Shown piece after piece: positions 13,455 through 25,000 of a stretch of 64,000 nt of DNA. The DNA is from Maribacter algarum (ex Zhang et al. 2020) (GTDB lineage: Bacteria; Bacteroidota; Bacteroidia; Flavobacteriales; Flavobacteriaceae), in the NCBI RefSeq assembly GCF_005885635.1, contig NZ_VATY01000003.1, forward strand, positions 1-64,000, read 5' to 3'. The notes below the pieces were generated by a model. The model was not told the DNA's origin. It saw only the letters and a list, made by a program, of their open reading frames with translations, and ran no database searches. Numbering within the stretch: position 1 is the first letter of the stretch; every line of letters begins with the position of its first letter. The translations under genes and the position numbers were made by a program.

Positions 13455-14717
13455 TCAGTTATGGTAAGATTTGGGGGCTTCGCTTCTTTGTTTCTCCTTT
13501 GCTTCAAAAAGGTCCATCAGGTCTTGCATATCCTCCCCTACTTTCTTTTCCAATACCCGTGCATAGATTTGGGTAGTTGTCAGCTTGGCATGGCCCAACA
13601 TTTTGGAAACCGTTTCTATGGGTACTCCATTGGAAAGTGTTACCGTCGTAGCGAACGTATGTCGAGCGGAATGGAAGGTAATGTTCTTATGAATTCCGCA
13701 AGCTTTGGTAATTACCTTCAAATAGCTGTTCACTTTTTGATTGCTAAAAACTGGGAGTAATTTACCACTTGGACTATTTTTCACTTCATCAGCATATTTC
13801 TCGATTATGGCTTTTGCTTTTGGCAACAATGGAATCTTTACAATTTCATCCGTCTTTGCCCTTTTCGTATGTAACCAGTAATTGCCGTCTATTCCCAGGA
13901 CTAATTGTTCTTGAAATAGTTCTTTGACGTCGACATAAGATAGACCCGTGTAACAGGAAAATAGAAATATATTCCTCACCTTTTCATAGCCCGCTTTAAA
14001 AGTGGTCTCCTCTATCAATTGCAGTTCTCTTTCGGAGAGGTAGCTTCGATTGTGTTTCTGGAAGTTGAGCTTGTATTGATGGAAAGGATCCTTCTCCAAC
14101 CATTCCAGTTTCACTGCTAGATTTGTCATTTTCATGAGGCGCTCCAAATGTTTCATTGCACCATTATTAGAACAGGTTTTTCTAGCCTTCTCTGGACGAT
14201 AGTTCAAAAGGTACTGTTCAAAGTCTACGATGAACCTATAATTCAATTGTTTTAGGTAGACGTCGGGGGAACTGAATTTGTCGCTTATGAACCTATGCAG
14301 ATAGCGTTCAGTGGAATAGTAGTTTTTCATCGTTCCATATTTCAGCACCGAGTTCATGGTGGTATTGTGGTATTTCACAAGTTCTTTGAGTGTTTTGTGC
14401 TGCTCATCCTGCCCCAGAAAACGGGCCTTCACGGCCTGTGCGGTAATTACCTTGCCTTCCCTTAAAAGCTGTTTATGTGCGTCGAGAATCTGAACATATA
14501 CCTCGTCCAAATAGCTATTGAGCAACCTGGCCTTTGAAGTCGTTCCGATGACCCTTCCCTTGGAAACGTCCCAAACATTCACCGATGTATACCTCTTTAA
14601 ACTGATTTCGGCACGCCTTCCATCGACAGTTATACGTGCATAAATCGTGAGCTTATCAGGATTGTAATTGATGTCCCTTGTGAAAATGAGTACTGCTAAA
14701 GTGCTGTTGTTGCGCAT
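13455..14717 (-). CDS. tyrosine integrase, IntDOT-like
   Basis: A 420-residue tyrosine recombinase with an arm-binding N-terminal region (about 1-100), a SAM-like core-binding domain (about 105-215) and a catalytic domain (about 220-395). Catalytic residues seen: HSARHTF (His and Arg), LGHAKLTTTQIYAR (His and the nucleophile Tyr). At the first catalytic arginine the motif reads TGLSYVDV, so Ser replaces Arg, as reported for IntDOT of Bacteroides conjugative transposons. It lies about 220 bases from a tRNA 3'-end fragment, the expected place for an integrase next to its attachment site. It appears intact and may still be active. Confidence 0.93.
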   Translation of the reverse strand: MRNNSTLAVLIFTRDINYNPDKLTIYARITVDGRRAEISLKRYTSVNVWDVSKGRVIGTTSKARLLNSYLDEVYVQILDAHKQLLREGKVITAQAVKARFLGQDEQHKTLKELVKYHNTTMNSVLKYGTMKNYYSTERYLHRFISDKFSSPDVYLKQLNYRFIVDFEQYLLNYRPEKARKTCSNNGAMKHLERLMKMTNLAVKLEWLEKDPFHQYKLNFQKHNRSYLSERELQLIEETTFKAGYEKVRNIFLFSCYTGLSYVDVKELFQEQLVLGIDGNYWLHTKRAKTDEIVKIPLLPKAKAIIEKYADEVKNSPSGKLLPVFSNQKVNSYLKVITKACGIHKNITFHSARHTFATTVTLSNGVPIETVSKMLGHAKLTTTQIYARVLEKKVGEDMQDLMDLFEAKEKQRSEAPKSYHN

Positions 14718-14880
14718 GATACGAGTCTTTTAAGTTGAACAAACCTTGTTTGCAAAGACGACTATAAATAGCCCTATTCACTACCAAAATTATGCACAAC
14801 CATCGTACCAATCCATTCACCGAACTCTACACCTTTTATATGATATTAGATGATATCAGATGAATTCACTAAAAATGAAA

Positions 14881-14910
14881 AGCACTGTCAACCAGTCAGT
14901 TAACAGTGCT
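14881..14910. terminator. strong hairpin next to the att site
   Basis: AGCACTGT (14881-14888) pairs with ACAGTGCT (14903-14910) over 8 bp with a 14-base loop. On the minus strand it would follow the original tRNA gene and could have been its terminator. Confidence 0.4.
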
Positions 14911-14933
14911 TTGATACCACTTGAAAAGTGGTT

Positions 14934-14970
14934 CGTCGGGGTGGCAGGATTCGAAATCCTACCCTATACC
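14934..14970 (-). mobile_element. tRNA 3'-end fragment, putative att site
   Basis: On the minus strand the stretch reads TTCGAATCCTGCCACCCCGA followed by CGAA, a tRNA T-loop plus 3' acceptor half. The 5' side is disrupted: the T-stem strand is followed by two extra bases, and no D-arm or anticodon arm exists further upstream. It is therefore a partial copy such as integrases leave at one end of an element. The integrase lies on its downstream side. Confidence 0.6.
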
Positions 14971-15375
14971 CTTATAAATCAATATTTTACATTTAGATTT
15001 TTAAAATAGGACACCCAAAAGGACACCCAACACAACGCTTTGACGCTTTCGTTAAATAAAGATAACAAATCGGTATTAAATCAACTCAAATTCAATTAGG
15101 TGATAATCGGTTACAATCTTTATGTTCATACCATTATCTTTCTTTTCTCCAATCAATTCAACTCTCTGAAATTTGAATACTGTTTAGCAACCAATATTTA
15201 GATAATTCCTGTTTCGAGTAGAGACTCTATTTTATCTTATCTACGCGGTAGATTTATGGTTAAATGTTTCTTCAAATAAATAAAAAAGGGTTAAAATAGA
15301 GCTATCAGGGGATAAATTCCGCAAATCATTGCGGGGCGGTTATCTGTATTCTTGTATTGAATAACACACTTTAAA

Positions 15376-16794
15376 ATGAAAAGACTTCTTCCACTCCTAT
15401 TTGTTGTTTACTTTCCTCTAGGCTGTTCAGCGCAACAATCGCCCCCTATTGAAACACCGAAGCAACCAAATATCATTTTACTTTTTGCTGATGATGCGGG
15501 TTATGCAGATTTTGGTTTTCACGGGAGTAAAGAAATGATTACGCCTAATTTAGATAAACTGGCATCTCAGGGTGTTCGTTTTCAACAAGCCTATGTAACC
15601 CATCCCACTTGCGGGCCATCTCGTGCAGGTCTAATCACCGGAAAATCGCAATACCGTTTTGGCTACGAGGAGAACAACGTACCAACTTTTATGAGCTCAG
15701 TTTCTGCTGCCGATGGAGCTGAAATGGGACTCCCAGTCGAAGAGAAAACCATGGGTGAATATTTACAGGAACGTGGGTATTCAACTGCCGTTTATGGCAA
15801 GTGGCATTTGGGGGGTGCCGATAGATTCCATCCCACAAAAAGAGGATTTGATGAATTTTACGGATTTCGTGGAGGTGCGCGTAGCTACTTTCCTTATGAA
15901 AAACCACCAGCAGATCCCATGAACTTGATGGAACGCGGTTTTGCTAATTTTGAGGAATCCAAAGTGTATTTGACCGATGCGATTGCTGACGAATCCATAA
16001 AATTTATTGAAAAGAATGCGAAGGCGAACAAACCGTTCTTTGCGTTTCTTTCGTTCAATGCTGTGCATACACCGATGGATGCCACGGAAGAAGATTTGGC
16101 TAAATTTCCTAATCTTTCTGGAGACCGCAAAATTGTTGCGGCGATGACACTGGCTTTGGATAGAGCTACCGGAAAAGTAATGGACAAGCTCGAAGAACTG
16201 GGTATAGCTAAAAATACCATAGTTGTTTTCACAAACGACAATGGTGGGCCTACGGACAAAAATGCCTCTAGCAACCTTCCGTTAAGCGGTATAAAATCAA
16301 CCCACTTAGAAGGTGGTGTACGTGTACCTCTCATAATAAAATATCCCGGAAAAATAGAGGCAAATTCAACCTACAACTTTCCAATCAGCACGTTTGATTT
16401 ACTGCCCACCTTTTTCGCTGCCGCTGGAGGAAACACCAATGATTTGAAGGAGGTAGATGGGGTAGATCTACTTCCCTATATCAATGGACAAAATATAACG
16501 CGGCCACATGAAACGCTATTTTGGAAACGTGATGCAAGAGCGGCCATTCGAAAAGGCGATTGGAAATTGATTCGATTTCCTGATCGCCCAGCTGAGTTAT
16601 TTTATATTCCTGAGGATGAAAGTGAATTGAATGATTTAGCGGCTAAAGAACCGGAACGTTACAGAACAATGTACAAAGAACTTTTTGCTTGGGAGGCCAG
16701 TATAGAAAGACCGCGATGGCTGCTAAAAAAACAGTTTGAATGGCAAGATGTACAACGTATGGATAAGTATTGGTCGAAAACAAACACCCAGTAA
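15376..16794 (+). CDS. S1-family sulfatase (lipoprotein)
   Basis: A 472-residue formylglycine-dependent sulfatase. Residues 1-17 are a lipoprotein signal ending LGC. The nucleophile motif CGPSR (about 79-83), followed by GLITGKSQ, is intact for conversion to formylglycine. Other active-site blocks are [15 protein letters not shown] (metal aspartates, about 34-48), GKWHLGG (about 140) and FTNDNGGP (about 288). The type resembles N-acetylgalactosamine-6-sulfatases, as do many carrageenan sulfatases. It should remove sulfate esters from oligosaccharides on the periplasmic or surface side. It starts the long plus-strand locus, 8 bases before the GH127 gene. Confidence 0.92.
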   Translation: MKRLLPLLFVVYFPLGCSAQQSPPIETPKQPNIILLFADDAGYADFGFHGSKEMITPNLDKLASQGVRFQQAYVTHPTCGPSRAGLITGKSQYRFGYEENNVPTFMSSVSAADGAEMGLPVEEKTMGEYLQERGYSTAVYGKWHLGGADRFHPTKRGFDEFYGFRGGARSYFPYEKPPADPMNLMERGFANFEESKVYLTDAIADESIKFIEKNAKANKPFFAFLSFNAVHTPMDATEEDLAKFPNLSGDRKIVAAMTLALDRATGKVMDKLEELGIAKNTIVVFTNDNGGPTDKNASSNLPLSGIKSTHLEGGVRVPLIIKYPGKIEANSTYNFPISTFDLLPTFFAAAGGNTNDLKEVDGVDLLPYINGQNITRPHETLFWKRDARAAIRKGDWKLIRFPDRPAELFYIPEDESELNDLAAKEPERYRTMYKELFAWEASIERPRWLLKKQFEWQDVQRMDKYWSKTNTQ

Positions 16795-16802
16795 ACTGAG
16801 AT

Positions 16803-18893
16803 ATGAGTGTTGCAAAAACTTTAAGATTGTGCGCACAGACCATTTGCCTGGTACTAATTATTGTATCCTGTAATAATTCCAAAGATAAATCCCAGAAAAC
16901 AAAACAAAACAAACCTATTGCCATGATAAAAGATAACGCCAAAGGTATTATCAATAATACCAACAGTCCGAATGTAAAGTTAAAAAGTATCGATATAGGT
17001 GATTGTCAATGGACGGAAGGCTTTTGGTCCGAAAAATGGAAACAGGCCGAAGAAACCATGGTACCGTATATGGGAAGCTTATTGAAAGGTGATACCGGGC
17101 ATGGTTTAAATAATTTCAAAATCGCTGCCGGACTGAAGGATGGTGAACACAAAGGTTGGTGGTGGCATGATGGTGATTTCTATAAATGGATGGAAGCCAG
17201 CATGTACATCTATGCTGTTAACAAGGACGAGAAAATCATCCAAGAAATGGATGAAATTATCGATATCATCGGACAGGCTCAACTTGAAAATGGATATTTA
17301 TCCACACCAAGCATCATTGATAAGAACATAAAGCCATTTTCGAATAGAAGATATCACGAATTGTATAACAGTGGACATTTGCTGACCAGTGCTTGTATAC
17401 ATCATCGTGTTACCGGAAAGACCAATTTCTTGGATATCGCTATAAAACATGCAGATTACCTTTATGACCTTTTTGTGCCGATTACTCCAGAACTACAACG
17501 TTTCGGTTTCAATCAAACACAAATCATGGGTCTGGTTGAATTATATAGAACTGTTGGAGATAAGCGCTATTTAGAACTTGCCGAACAATTTATCAATCTT
17601 AGAGGTTCCTTTGACATTGTTGAAGATTCGACCACTGAGGGATATCCTATTGGCGATATGGTACAAGAACGAGTTCCGTTACGTGAAGAAACCGAAGCGG
17701 TTGGCCATGCGGTTCTTGCCCTGTACTATTATGCCGGTGCGGCCGATGTATATGCTGAAACAGGGGAAAAAGCTCTGATAGATGCCTTAAACAGACTATG
17801 GGACAATGTGACCAACAAAAAAATGTATTTGACAGGCGCTGTAGGGCAAACACATTATGGAAGGTCTTCTCGTTTGGATAAAATAGAAGAAGGTTTTATC
17901 GACGAATATATGATGCCGAATATGACTGCCTACAATGAAACTTGTGCTAATATTTGCAATTCCATGTTCAATTATCGCATGTTGACTTTAACAGGTGACT
18001 CGAAACACGGTGATGTCATGGAACTGGTTTTACATAACAGCGGACTATCTGGTATTGGTGTTGGAGGAAAAGATTATTACTATTCGAATCCCTTGCGAAA
18101 AATCGATGGAGCTTTGGATTATGAAAACATGAATGTGGAATTCCCAGAAAGGCAACCCTATTTAGAGTGTTTTTGCTGCCCGCCAAACTTGGTGCGTACA
18201 ATTGCAAAGTCTCCCGCATGGGCCTACAGTAAAACCGGAAACGGCCTTGCAATAAATCTATATGGAGGAAATAAATTGGAAACTACTTTAATCGATGGTT
18301 CTTCGATTAAACTATCCCAAAAAAGTAATTACCCTTGGGATGGTGCTGTGGAAATCATAATTCACGAGAGTAAATCAGAACCTTTTGAAATGTTATTGAG
18401 AATTCCTGCCTGGGCAAAAGGAAGCACGGTAAAAGTAAATGGTCAATCTATTGAAAATGTTAGCCCAGGAAGTTTTGTAACAATTGAACGTCAATGGTCG
18501 GCTGGTGATATCGTTTCTTTGAACATGCCTATGGAACCTAAATTCATTGAAGGGCATCGAAGAATTGAGGAGGTTAGAAATCAAGTGGCCGTAAAAAGAG
18601 GCCCTGTAGTATACACCTTAGAAACTGCTGACCTTCCAAAAAACACAGCAATTACCGATGTCTATATTGCAAGTTCTAAGGAATTAAAACCAGTCCACAA
18701 GGCTGATTTGTTTGGTGGAGTGACCACAATAGAAACCGATTTTCTCATCCGAAAAGACAAAGCCAAAGGGATGTACAATGAAGTAAGTAAACCAGAAATG
18801 GAAACCTATCAAACACAGTTGATTCCATATTACACCTGGAGCAATCGCGGGCAGGGAGAAATGACCGTTTTTCTACCTATCATTTGGGAATGA
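16803..18893 (+). CDS. GH127 glycoside hydrolase, probable 3,6-anhydro-D-galactosidase
   Basis: A 696-residue GH127 (DUF1680) protein with a lipoprotein signal (LIIVSC, Cys about 23). The zinc-cysteine site of the family is visible: YNETCANICN (about 376-385) supplies Glu and Cys, and FCCPPNL (about 455-461) supplies the paired Cys. GH127 was first described as beta-L-arabinofuranosidase. In the carrageenan system of Zobellia, GH127 and GH129 members release 3,6-anhydro-D-galactose from desulfated neocarrabiose oligosaccharides. Surrounding sulfatases and the DauA-D-like pathway downstream favour that role here. Eight bases separate it from the upstream sulfatase. Confidence 0.85.
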   Translation: MSVAKTLRLCAQTICLVLIIVSCNNSKDKSQKTKQNKPIAMIKDNAKGIINNTNSPNVKLKSIDIGDCQWTEGFWSEKWKQAEETMVPYMGSLLKGDTGHGLNNFKIAAGLKDGEHKGWWWHDGDFYKWMEASMYIYAVNKDEKIIQEMDEIIDIIGQAQLENGYLSTPSIIDKNIKPFSNRRYHELYNSGHLLTSACIHHRVTGKTNFLDIAIKHADYLYDLFVPITPELQRFGFNQTQIMGLVELYRTVGDKRYLELAEQFINLRGSFDIVEDSTTEGYPIGDMVQERVPLREETEAVGHAVLALYYYAGAADVYAETGEKALIDALNRLWDNVTNKKMYLTGAVGQTHYGRSSRLDKIEEGFIDEYMMPNMTAYNETCANICNSMFNYRMLTLTGDSKHGDVMELVLHNSGLSGIGVGGKDYYYSNPLRKIDGALDYENMNVEFPERQPYLECFCCPPNLVRTIAKSPAWAYSKTGNGLAINLYGGNKLETTLIDGSSIKLSQKSNYPWDGAVEIIIHESKSEPFEMLLRIPAWAKGSTVKVNGQSIENVSPGSFVTIERQWSAGDIVSLNMPMEPKFIEGHRRIEEVRNQVAVKRGPVVYTLETADLPKNTAITDVYIASSKELKPVHKADLFGGVTTIETDFLIRKDKAKGMYNEVSKPEMETYQTQLIPYYTWSNRGQGEMTVFLPIIWE

Positions 18894-18928
18894 ACCGTTT
18901 AAATCAAACAACCAAAACAAGATAAACT

Positions 18929-20500
18929 ATGGCTTCGTACAAAAAAAATGCATATACCTACGCAACTATCGTGGCCATGGGAGGCTTTGTTTTTGGCTTA
19001 GATGCCGCATTGATTTCAGGAACTACAAAATTCATCACCAAAGACTTTGGGCTAAACGAGTTAGAATTGGGTTCGGTGGTAGGAGCTCCAGCAATGGGGG
19101 TTTTACTCGCTCTGCTTTTTGTAGGTTATGCATGTAATAAGTATGGTCGAAAAACTGCCTTAATAATCGCGGCGGCTTTCTATTTGTTATCTGCCATTTG
19201 TTCTGCAATAGCGCCTTCATATTGGACCTTGATTACAGCTCGTTTTTTGGGAGGGCTTGCCTTTAGTTCTATTTCTATGGCATCGATGTACATTGGAGAA
19301 ATAGCTCCGCCTAAATGGAGAGGAAAATTGGTTTCAATGACACAGATTAATATTGTGGTAGGTCTTTCAGCAGCCTATTTTATAAACTATCTTATTTTAG
19401 GGTTGGCAGATTCGGAAGCTTCCTGGGTGCAGACCTTGGGCATTAACGAACATACTTGGCGTTGGATGTTAGGTGCCGAAGTCATATTCGCCTTGTTATG
19501 GTTGATCCTTTTATTCTTTATCCCTAGAAGTCCAGCATGGTTGGTTTATAAAGGAAGAACCAAACAGGCTGAGGCAACGTTGCGAAAGCTAATTCCTGAA
19601 GACCAAGTTTCTGAACAGATTATCGAAATGCAACAGAGTCTTGAGAATAGCAATCAAGATAGGTCTACTATGGCGCAGTTAAAAGAGATTTTCAGCAAAC
19701 CTATGCGAATTACCTTTATAATCGCCATGACCATTGCCATTGCACAACAGGCCACGGGTATAAACGCTATTTTATTTTATGCTCCTACTATTTTTGAACA
19801 ATTGGGCATCGGTACTGACGCTGCATTTGCACAAGCAATTTGGATAGGGTTGGTCAGTATCATTTTCACCATCTTAGGCTTATTATTGGTAGATAAAATT
19901 GGCCGAAGACCCATGATTATTTGGGGAATGTTTTGGATAGTTCTGAGCTTAGGTATTTGTTATTATGGCTTTAAGACTGCTGACTATTCCATCTCAAAAG
20001 AAGCGTTGACCGAGCTTTCAGAAATACCAAATGCTGAACGGCTCAACCCACTAGTAGATTTATCTTATGACAGTGATATTGATTTTAAAGCTGCATTAAT
20101 AGAAGCTATTGGAGAATCAGATGCTAGGAATTATTCGGGGCTTTTACTCGAAAAGGCAGCAAACATAAATGGTATTTTAATTCTAATCGGGATATTAAGT
20201 TTTATTGCTGCATTTCACTTTTCTGTAGGTCCTGTAATGTGGGTCCTATTCTCTGAAATATTTCCAATTTCAAATCGTGGTATTGCAATTCCCTTTTTTG
20301 TGTTAGTTACAAGTACCGTGAGCTGGTTAGTGCAAAAGTTCTTCCCTTGGCAATTGGCGACTATGGGAATCAGTTCCACTCTACTATTTTACGCGATTAT
20401 CGTGACAATTGGTTTAGTTATTCTCTACTTCTACTTACGAGAAACCAAAAATATGACTATTGAAGAAGTCCAGTTAGCTCTGGCACCAAAGAAGAAATAA
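18929..20500 (+). CDS. MFS sugar:H+ symporter
   Basis: A 523-residue, 12-helix major facilitator of the sugar porter family. Hallmarks: GGFVFGLDAALISG (about 13-26), GRKTALI after helix 2, PRSPAWLVYKGR after helix 6 and QQATGINAILFYAPTIF (about 270-286). It would move a monosaccharide, likely galactose or 3,6-anhydro-D-galactose released by the GH127 and beta-galactosidase, across the inner membrane. The loop before helix 11 (about 355-400) is longer than usual. It follows the GH127 gene by 35 bases in the same direction. Confidence 0.88.
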   Translation: MASYKKNAYTYATIVAMGGFVFGLDAALISGTTKFITKDFGLNELELGSVVGAPAMGVLLALLFVGYACNKYGRKTALIIAAAFYLLSAICSAIAPSYWTLITARFLGGLAFSSISMASMYIGEIAPPKWRGKLVSMTQINIVVGLSAAYFINYLILGLADSEASWVQTLGINEHTWRWMLGAEVIFALLWLILLFFIPRSPAWLVYKGRTKQAEATLRKLIPEDQVSEQIIEMQQSLENSNQDRSTMAQLKEIFSKPMRITFIIAMTIAIAQQATGINAILFYAPTIFEQLGIGTDAAFAQAIWIGLVSIIFTILGLLLVDKIGRRPMIIWGMFWIVLSLGICYYGFKTADYSISKEALTELSEIPNAERLNPLVDLSYDSDIDFKAALIEAIGESDARNYSGLLLEKAANINGILILIGILSFIAAFHFSVGPVMWVLFSEIFPISNRGIAIPFFVLVTSTVSWLVQKFFPWQLATMGISSTLLFYAIIVTIGLVILYFYLRETKNMTIEEVQLALAPKKK

Positions 20501-20712
20501 AACTGAAGACTAATATTCTACAGGTATTCTAGCCGACTGAGATTTTAAATACGCATCATCAATCTGCACTAAACATATTCTAACTCATTCAACCAATTAT
20601 TTTAAAATTAAAGATAATTAATTGCTATCTTAGTTGATAATTTTGATTTACACCCATTTTATAGTAACATGGGTGTACTTGTTTGAAAACCATCAGACTG
20701 TTCTAACACACT

Positions 20713-21606
20713 ATGAAGCTTACTTACAAACAATCAGATAGAAGACCTGAGAACTCTTTTTTAGCAAGGCAAGATACGATGCCTTGTATTGAACAAGATT
20801 GGCATTTTCATCCAGAAATTGAACTAATTTACTTTTTAAAAAGTACAGGAACAAGGTATGTCGGAAATTCTGTGGGAAATTTTGAAGCAGGTGAATTGTA
20901 CCTTATTGGGGGTAATGTTCCTCATCTTTTTAGAAATCATCGTGAGTATTATGACAATGTTGATGAGCAAAACGAGGCAGTTGACCTAATTGTGGTTAAA
21001 TTCGAGCGTGATTTTCTAGGAGAAGTGTTTAAGGAATTACCAGAAGCAAAGCGTTTAGAAACATTATTCGACAATGCTAATAGGGGCCTTAAATTTTCAA
21101 AAGCGGCTACCTATCTCGTTCATACACATATGATGGGCCTAGTATGGTCTAAGGGTCTTTCACGAATTGTTGGGCTTTTGAAAATTCTTGATATTCTCTC
21201 GATTAGTGAAAATTATGGTTTTTTGTGTTCAAATGGATTTGATAATTCGTACAAGAAAAATGAAAAAGAGCGAATGGCCCGTATCATATCTTATTTAAAC
21301 GAGAACTTTGAGAATAAAATTGAGCTAGAGACTGTAGCCGGAATTGCGCATATGGCTCCAAATGCCTTCTGTCGTTATTTCAAGAAAAGAACCCAAAAAT
21401 CATTTATTCAATATTTAAATGAAATAAGAATTGGTAATGCCTGTAAGCTTTTAATTGAAGGAGATTTACAGATAACCAATGTTTGCTACCAATCTGGTTT
21501 TAATACCTTAACGAATTTCAATAGACAGTTCAAAAGTATCATGAACATGACTCCAACAGAATATATGGATCAGTATCAGGTAAAGATGGAATTAGAAACC
21601 GCCTGA
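20713..21606 (+). CDS. AraC-family regulator with cupin sensor
   Basis: A 297-residue regulator. About 15-130 is a cupin ligand domain (DWHFHPEIELIYFLK, GELYLIGGNVPHLF). About 190-290 is the double helix-turn-helix with LETVAGIAHMAPNAFCRYFK and ITNVCYQSGFNTLTNFNRQF. It probably senses a sugar from the locus and activates it; an AraC regulator is also present in the Zobellia carrageenan locus. It is separately spaced (212 bases before, 492 after) and is followed by a strong terminator, so it forms its own unit. Confidence 0.9.
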   Translation: MKLTYKQSDRRPENSFLARQDTMPCIEQDWHFHPEIELIYFLKSTGTRYVGNSVGNFEAGELYLIGGNVPHLFRNHREYYDNVDEQNEAVDLIVVKFERDFLGEVFKELPEAKRLETLFDNANRGLKFSKAATYLVHTHMMGLVWSKGLSRIVGLLKILDILSISENYGFLCSNGFDNSYKKNEKERMARIISYLNENFENKIELETVAGIAHMAPNAFCRYFKKRTQKSFIQYLNEIRIGNACKLLIEGDLQITNVCYQSGFNTLTNFNRQFKSIMNMTPTEYMDQYQVKMELETA

Positions 21607-22098
21607 TCTAAACCAATATCAAAAGCAATTTTTTCAACTATTGATAAAATAGTGTAAGTGCCAGTTAATTATTACCTATAATAAAATAGTAATAAGTCAG
21701 TACTTTGCTTTATAAGTTGTAAGTATGATTCCATTGTAATCTATTATAATGCGAATTGTTGAGTTAGTTTGATTAGTTTAACAACGGCGATAGGAAATTT
21801 ATTTCTTATCGCCGTTTTTGGTATTTTCATATCAATAACATGATTCTAAATAAAAGCCATCTTAATCCTCAATAATATTCCCTAGTATCGTTCAGGCACA
21901 GAAATCTTTGAATAATATTCTAATTAAAATAAAATGTTAGAATAATGCTAAGGGTGGGTAATTTAATGAAAACATAAGACCTGTTCTTCGCTTTCTTTTG
22001 TGTGGGAGGGAAAACTTTATCTCTGATCATTGAAAATAAGGTGCTTTCCAACAAAATTCTTTTACTCAACTTAATTAAACCTTAAACTACAAAGAATT
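21607..22098 (+). other. leader region of the SusC/SusD operon
   Basis: No gene is seen. A strong terminator for the AraC gene lies at 21783-21819. The remaining 280 bases are AT-rich and should hold the susC promoter and leader; no element could be assigned with confidence. Confidence 0.5.
21783..21819 (+). terminator. intrinsic terminator after araC-type gene
   Basis: AACGGCGATA (21783-21792) pairs perfectly with TATCGCCGTT (21807-21816) over 10 bp, followed by TTT. Confidence 0.85.
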
Positions 22099-25000
22099 AT
22101 GAAGAAAATGAGAAAACCACGAGCTAGGATAACCCATTCACCATGGTGTTATTTGAGTTTTGGAAGTGTTTTAAAAAATGTACTGGCATTTCTATTTTGT
22201 CTTACCATGTTTTCCAACACATTCGCAAATGAAATATTATTATCAAAACTGACGATAGAAAAACTAATTCCGCAATCTACAGTCACTGGTACGGTTTCGG
22301 ATAGTAACGGACCTTTACCCGGGGCTAGTGTCGTGGAAAAGGGAACTACCAACGGCACCCAGACTGATTTTGACGGGAATTATTCTTTAGAACTTAGCAA
22401 TCCTGATGCGGTACTTGTTGTATCCTATATTGGACATGCTACTCAAGAAATCCCAGTGGGTAACCAAACAGTGATAAATATTGCACTACTGGAAGATGCT
22501 TCTAAGCTTGACGAAGTGGTTGTGGTTGGGTACGGCACTAAAAAACGTGGTGAAGTTACCGGTTCTATAAGTACACTTAAGGCTGAAGATATAGAAAGCA
22601 CATCCAATAGGGAAGTTGCCAAATCCTTGGCAGGTAGAGTGACCGGTTTGGTGGTTTCTGATAGAGGGGGGTTACCCGGTTCTAATGATGATGTTAATCT
22701 GCTAATTAGGGGTCAAGCGACATTAAACAATAATGCTCCACTAATACTTATAGATGGTTTTCCAACAGGAGTGGGTACGTTTAACCAATTAGCACCTCAA
22801 GATATAGACAATATAAGTATCTTGAAAGATGGGGCAGCTGCTGTCTATGGAAATAGAGCTGCTAACGGAGTTATTTTGGTGACCACAAAAAGAGGCAAAT
22901 CTGGTAAACCAACAATTAATTTTTCCACATCTTATAGTGTTTCTTCTTTTTCAGCAAAACCAGAATTGATGAGTTCGGAACAGTTTGCTATTCATGAGAA
23001 TGAAATTGCGGATAGGTTTGGCAATGAATTACCTTTCTCACAGGAAAATATAAATAATTTTGCATCCGGCTCTGACCCAATAAATTTTCCAAACACGAAT
23101 TGGTTTGATGCCACTTTTGCAGATTCTGCTCCAGAAAGAAGAAACTCTATTTCAATTTCTGGAGGTACACAGAAATCTAAATATTTTATCAGCTTAGACA
23201 ACTTGCAAAGAGAAGGCTTATTTGAATCTGGAGATACAGATTTCAAACAAAATCAAGTCAGATCAAATATTGATGTAAATATTACGGACGATATAAAAAT
23301 AGGTTTAGATTTATCTGGCAGATTTGCAAAGAGCAGAGCACCAGGTGTTCCAGTAAGTTTTATATACAAACACGTTTACACAAACTTACCAACAGATATT
23401 GACGTATTTCCAAATGGATTACTCGCGGTAGGTGGAGAGAACGGTGCAAATCCAATAGTCATGTCTAGCAGAACTGCTGGGTTCAATGATGATGACGTGA
23501 ATGACCTTAGAGGTAGATTATCTTTTGATTGGAAATTGGATAAAATAACTAAAGGTCTAAGTATTAATGCTTTCGCAGGACTTAGAAAAACCGTATCCAG
23601 TCAAAAAGATTTTTATAACCCTTGGACGTACTATGCCTTGAATCAGGCGACCAATGAGTTCGAAGCTAATACAGGATTCTCACAACAAGGCTCCGTCAAT
23701 ATATTAAGAGATACCTCTTTTGAGTTTGATGAAACTTTACTGAACGGTTCTTTACGTTATAAAAATATATTTGCAGATACGCATTCTCTAAGCGCAATGA
23801 TAGCTGCTGAGCAAATTACAACTGAATCGAGTACTACCTTTGCCCAGGCTAACAATTTGCCAACTGATCAACTACCTTTTCTATTTGCAGGTGATCCGGA
23901 AACGGCAATTAATGGAGGTACGGCCTCTGAACTAGCACTCTTGAGTTATTTTGGAACACTTTCTTATGATTACGACAAGAGGTACTTCATAGATTTAATG
24001 CTTAGAAGAGATGGTTCAAGTAGGTTTGGCCCAGGCAAGCAATTTGGCACTTTCTACAGTGTTGGTGGTAACTGGGCCCTAGGTAACGAGAAATTCTTGG
24101 AGAACGTGTCTTGGTTAGATGCCTTGAATATTAAAGGATCGTACTCTGTAATGGGTAACGATCGAATTCCTCCTTTCCAATTCCTTTCACAGTTTAGTTT
24201 TGGAAATAATAACCCAAATAATGCAAGACCTAACTATTACATTTTTGGAGAATCTGGAGCTATTTTTAATGGCTTTAGAACAGGAGTTGCTCCAAACCCA
24301 AATGTTACTTGGGAAACTGCGGAAATGAGCAACATTGCCTTCGTGTTTTCAATGCTTAATAATAGATTATCTGGTGAAGTCAATTTTTATAATCAAAAAA
24401 GGTCTGATATCTTAGTTTCAAACGAAGGGGCGATTCCTGACTTTACCGGTGTACAATTGCCCGATGAAAATCTAGGTCGAGTAGACAGTAAAGGGTATGA
24501 GATTACACTTGGCTGGGCAGATAAGATTGGAAAAAATGTCAATTATAATTTAGGATTCAATTTTACCCAAGCTCAAAATGAAGTGATCTTTCTACCTCAA
24601 CCGGAAAATACCCCGGAAAGACAGGATATCACAGGCTTTAGAATAGGTTCTTATGTTGTAGCTCCTACTAACGGAATATTTCAAGATCAAAGTCAAGTAG
24701 ATAATGCTAGTGCCGTAATTGAAAATACGGTTGAAGGGGAACCATTTTATGCGGACACGAATAACGATGGTGTAATAAACAATGAAGATTGGGTAAGAAT
24801 AAATTCTTCAAATATTCCTGAAATTCAATATGGTTTTACTGGTGGGGTGAATTACAAGAATGTTAATTTGAACTTCCTATTTCAGGGGCAAGCAAAAGCG
24901 AAAGTTCTGCTATTCTTTGATCAAATTGGTTCTAAACCTGAATATGTATTTACGGACAGGTGGACTTCAAACAATAGAAATGCAAGATATCCAAGGGCAT

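Larger units (their letters stand above)
14718..15375. other. attachment-site region between integrase and sulfatase locus
   Basis: No coding gene is seen in these 650 bases. They hold a hairpin (14881-14910), a tRNA 3'-end fragment (14934-14970, minus strand) and a tandem GGACACCC pair (15009-15016 and 15021-15028). The last 300 bases are AT-rich and probably carry the promoter of the sulfatase gene at 15376, but no convincing promoter could be fixed. Confidence 0.5.

Noticed and set aside
13380-13760. A 126-codon plus-strand open frame.
   Set aside because: It mirrors the 3' part of the integrase on the opposite strand and shows no protein-like features.
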